Shown here: positions 63,666 through 64,000 of the stretch, piece by piece | Numbering within the stretch: position 1 is the stretch's first letter | How the letters are laid out: each line of letters begins with the position of its first letter | Assembly (NCBI RefSeq): GCF_000190315.1 | Contig: NC_015151.1 | Coordinates: forward strand, 372,001-436,000 | DNA: 64,000 bases | DNA from: Vulcanisaeta moutnovskia 768-28 | GTDB lineage: Archaea; Thermoproteota; Thermoprotei; Thermoproteales; Thermocladiaceae | Direction of reading: 5' to 3' | Program-made: the position numbers and the translations under genes | Notes under the pieces: generated by a model | Told to the model about the DNA's origin: nothing | The model's database searches: none | What the model saw: the letters and a program-made list of their open reading frames with translations, nothing else

Positions 63666-64000
63666 TGCTCCCGGAAGTTAATGTAGGGCGTGGTAGGTTC
63701 AAGGCGCTTCCTAGTAAGTATGCGTTGTTATTTATGGCTTGGTACTCGAGAGGTTCATCAATAAGTCTATATAGATTGTTGTTGATAACTTACTTGGCAT
63801 CATATATTGTTAGATACGTGTTCGAGCAACCGCCAATAAACAGTAAGTCCATACTAAGTGACTTGAGTGCTCTTGCTAGTGAGGGATTGATCGAGTTAAG
63901 AACAATAAACGGTAGGTTAATGGTCAAGGTCACTGATAAGGGTAGGCGATTAATAGGTGAGTTATACGGTATGAGCAACGAATACGTGCTATTTGGTGAT
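63662..64000 (+). CDS. Winged-helix protein, 5' part (truncated by window end)
   Basis: The frame runs from ATG 63662 (ATGA overlap with the THUMP gene) to the end of the window, 113 residues without a stop. An N-terminal helical part (YALLFMAWYSRGSSISLYRLLLITYL) precedes a winged helix: NSKSILSDLSALASEGLIELRTINGRLMVKVTDKG. A regulator or an RNA-binding protein are both possible. Its coupling to the THUMP protein suggests linked expression. Confidence 0.65.
   Translation, partial: MMLPEVNVGRGRFKALPSKYALLFMAWYSRGSSISLYRLLLITYLASYIVRYVFEQPPINSKSILSDLSALASEGLIELRTINGRLMVKVTDKGRRLIGELYGMSNEYVLFGD

Noticed and set aside
1-64000. CRISPR arrays, insertion sequences, replication origin
   Set aside because: No regularly spaced repeats, transposase, orc1/cdc6 gene or ORB-like repeats were found on reading the window.

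Overview
The window reads as a chromosomal segment of a hyperthermophilic or thermoacidophilic crenarchaeon, most likely Thermoproteales of the Vulcanisaeta/Caldivirga type (an inference from gene content, not a database match). The signs are archaeal-type genes throughout (type II GAPDH, Topo VI subunit A, class I LysRS, KEOPS subunits, Cdc48, diphthine synthase, HMG-CoA synthase, eS1), a tRNA-Leu with a 14-nt bulge-helix-bulge intron, moderate G+C, and many genes whose TATA-like element lies 24-30 nt before the start codon, which points to leaderless transcripts. Genes are very tightly packed. There is no CRISPR array, rRNA operon, insertion sequence or provirus that I can recognise.

Layout. 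1-8.4 kb: end of a CCG-domain Fe-S oxidoreductase, Bud32, ribosomal protein uS15, a pgk-gap glycolytic pair, M42 peptidase, a KH protein, ribosomal protein eS1, Pcc1 and a degenerate RecJ/Cdc45-like protein. 8.5-15.4 kb: a tetraether-lipid synthase (Tes) divergent from a TrmB-type regulator, SerRS, and the four-subunit pyruvate:ferredoxin oxidoreductase operon (porG-porD-porA-porB). 15.6-20.6 kb: a cysteine-cluster protein, a thiamine-binding-type protein, a decayed molybdopterin oxidoreductase gene, and a copper module (CopA ATPase, a 57-aa YHS protein, a divergent TRASH-domain regulator, a small four-Cys protein). 20.6-28.3 kb: an alpha-glucan uptake block with a secreted membrane-anchored GH57 amylase, MalE/F/G-like ABC proteins and a GH13 hydrolase; no transporter ATPase is present. 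28.4-40.1 kb: tRNA-Glu, MoaD-like protein, LysRS, a pair of long coiled-coil proteins, Cdc48, HMG-CoA synthase, a probable C/D-box sRNA, riboflavin kinase, aldolase, amidohydrolase and tRNA-Leu. 40.3-64 kb: membrane proteins, a surface Lon-like protease, ArgF, Topo VI-A, MoaA, a QueF-like archaeosine enzyme, NadE facing a nitrilase that resembles the NAD-synthetase glutaminase, ICDH, DphB, glyoxylate reductase, Nudix hydrolase, glucose dehydrogenase, a large secreted protein of unknown function, NDK, HemL/HemA, an M20 peptidase, a THUMP protein and a truncated winged-helix gene.

Taken together, starch-type polymers are cut outside the cell (GH57), taken up by MalEFG, cut further by GH13, and the sugars enter central metabolism through glucose dehydrogenase, PGK/GAPDH, POR and ICDH. 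Most of the rest is information processing (tRNA modification, aminoacylation, ribosome) and cofactor synthesis (Moco, FMN, NAD, haem). The best candidates for new biology are the DHH-less RecJ/Cdc45-like protein, the C/D-box sRNA candidate, the coiled-coil pair, the split glutamine-dependent NAD synthetase hypothesis, the Tes/TrmB divergent promoter and the secreted orphan at 56-58 kb.
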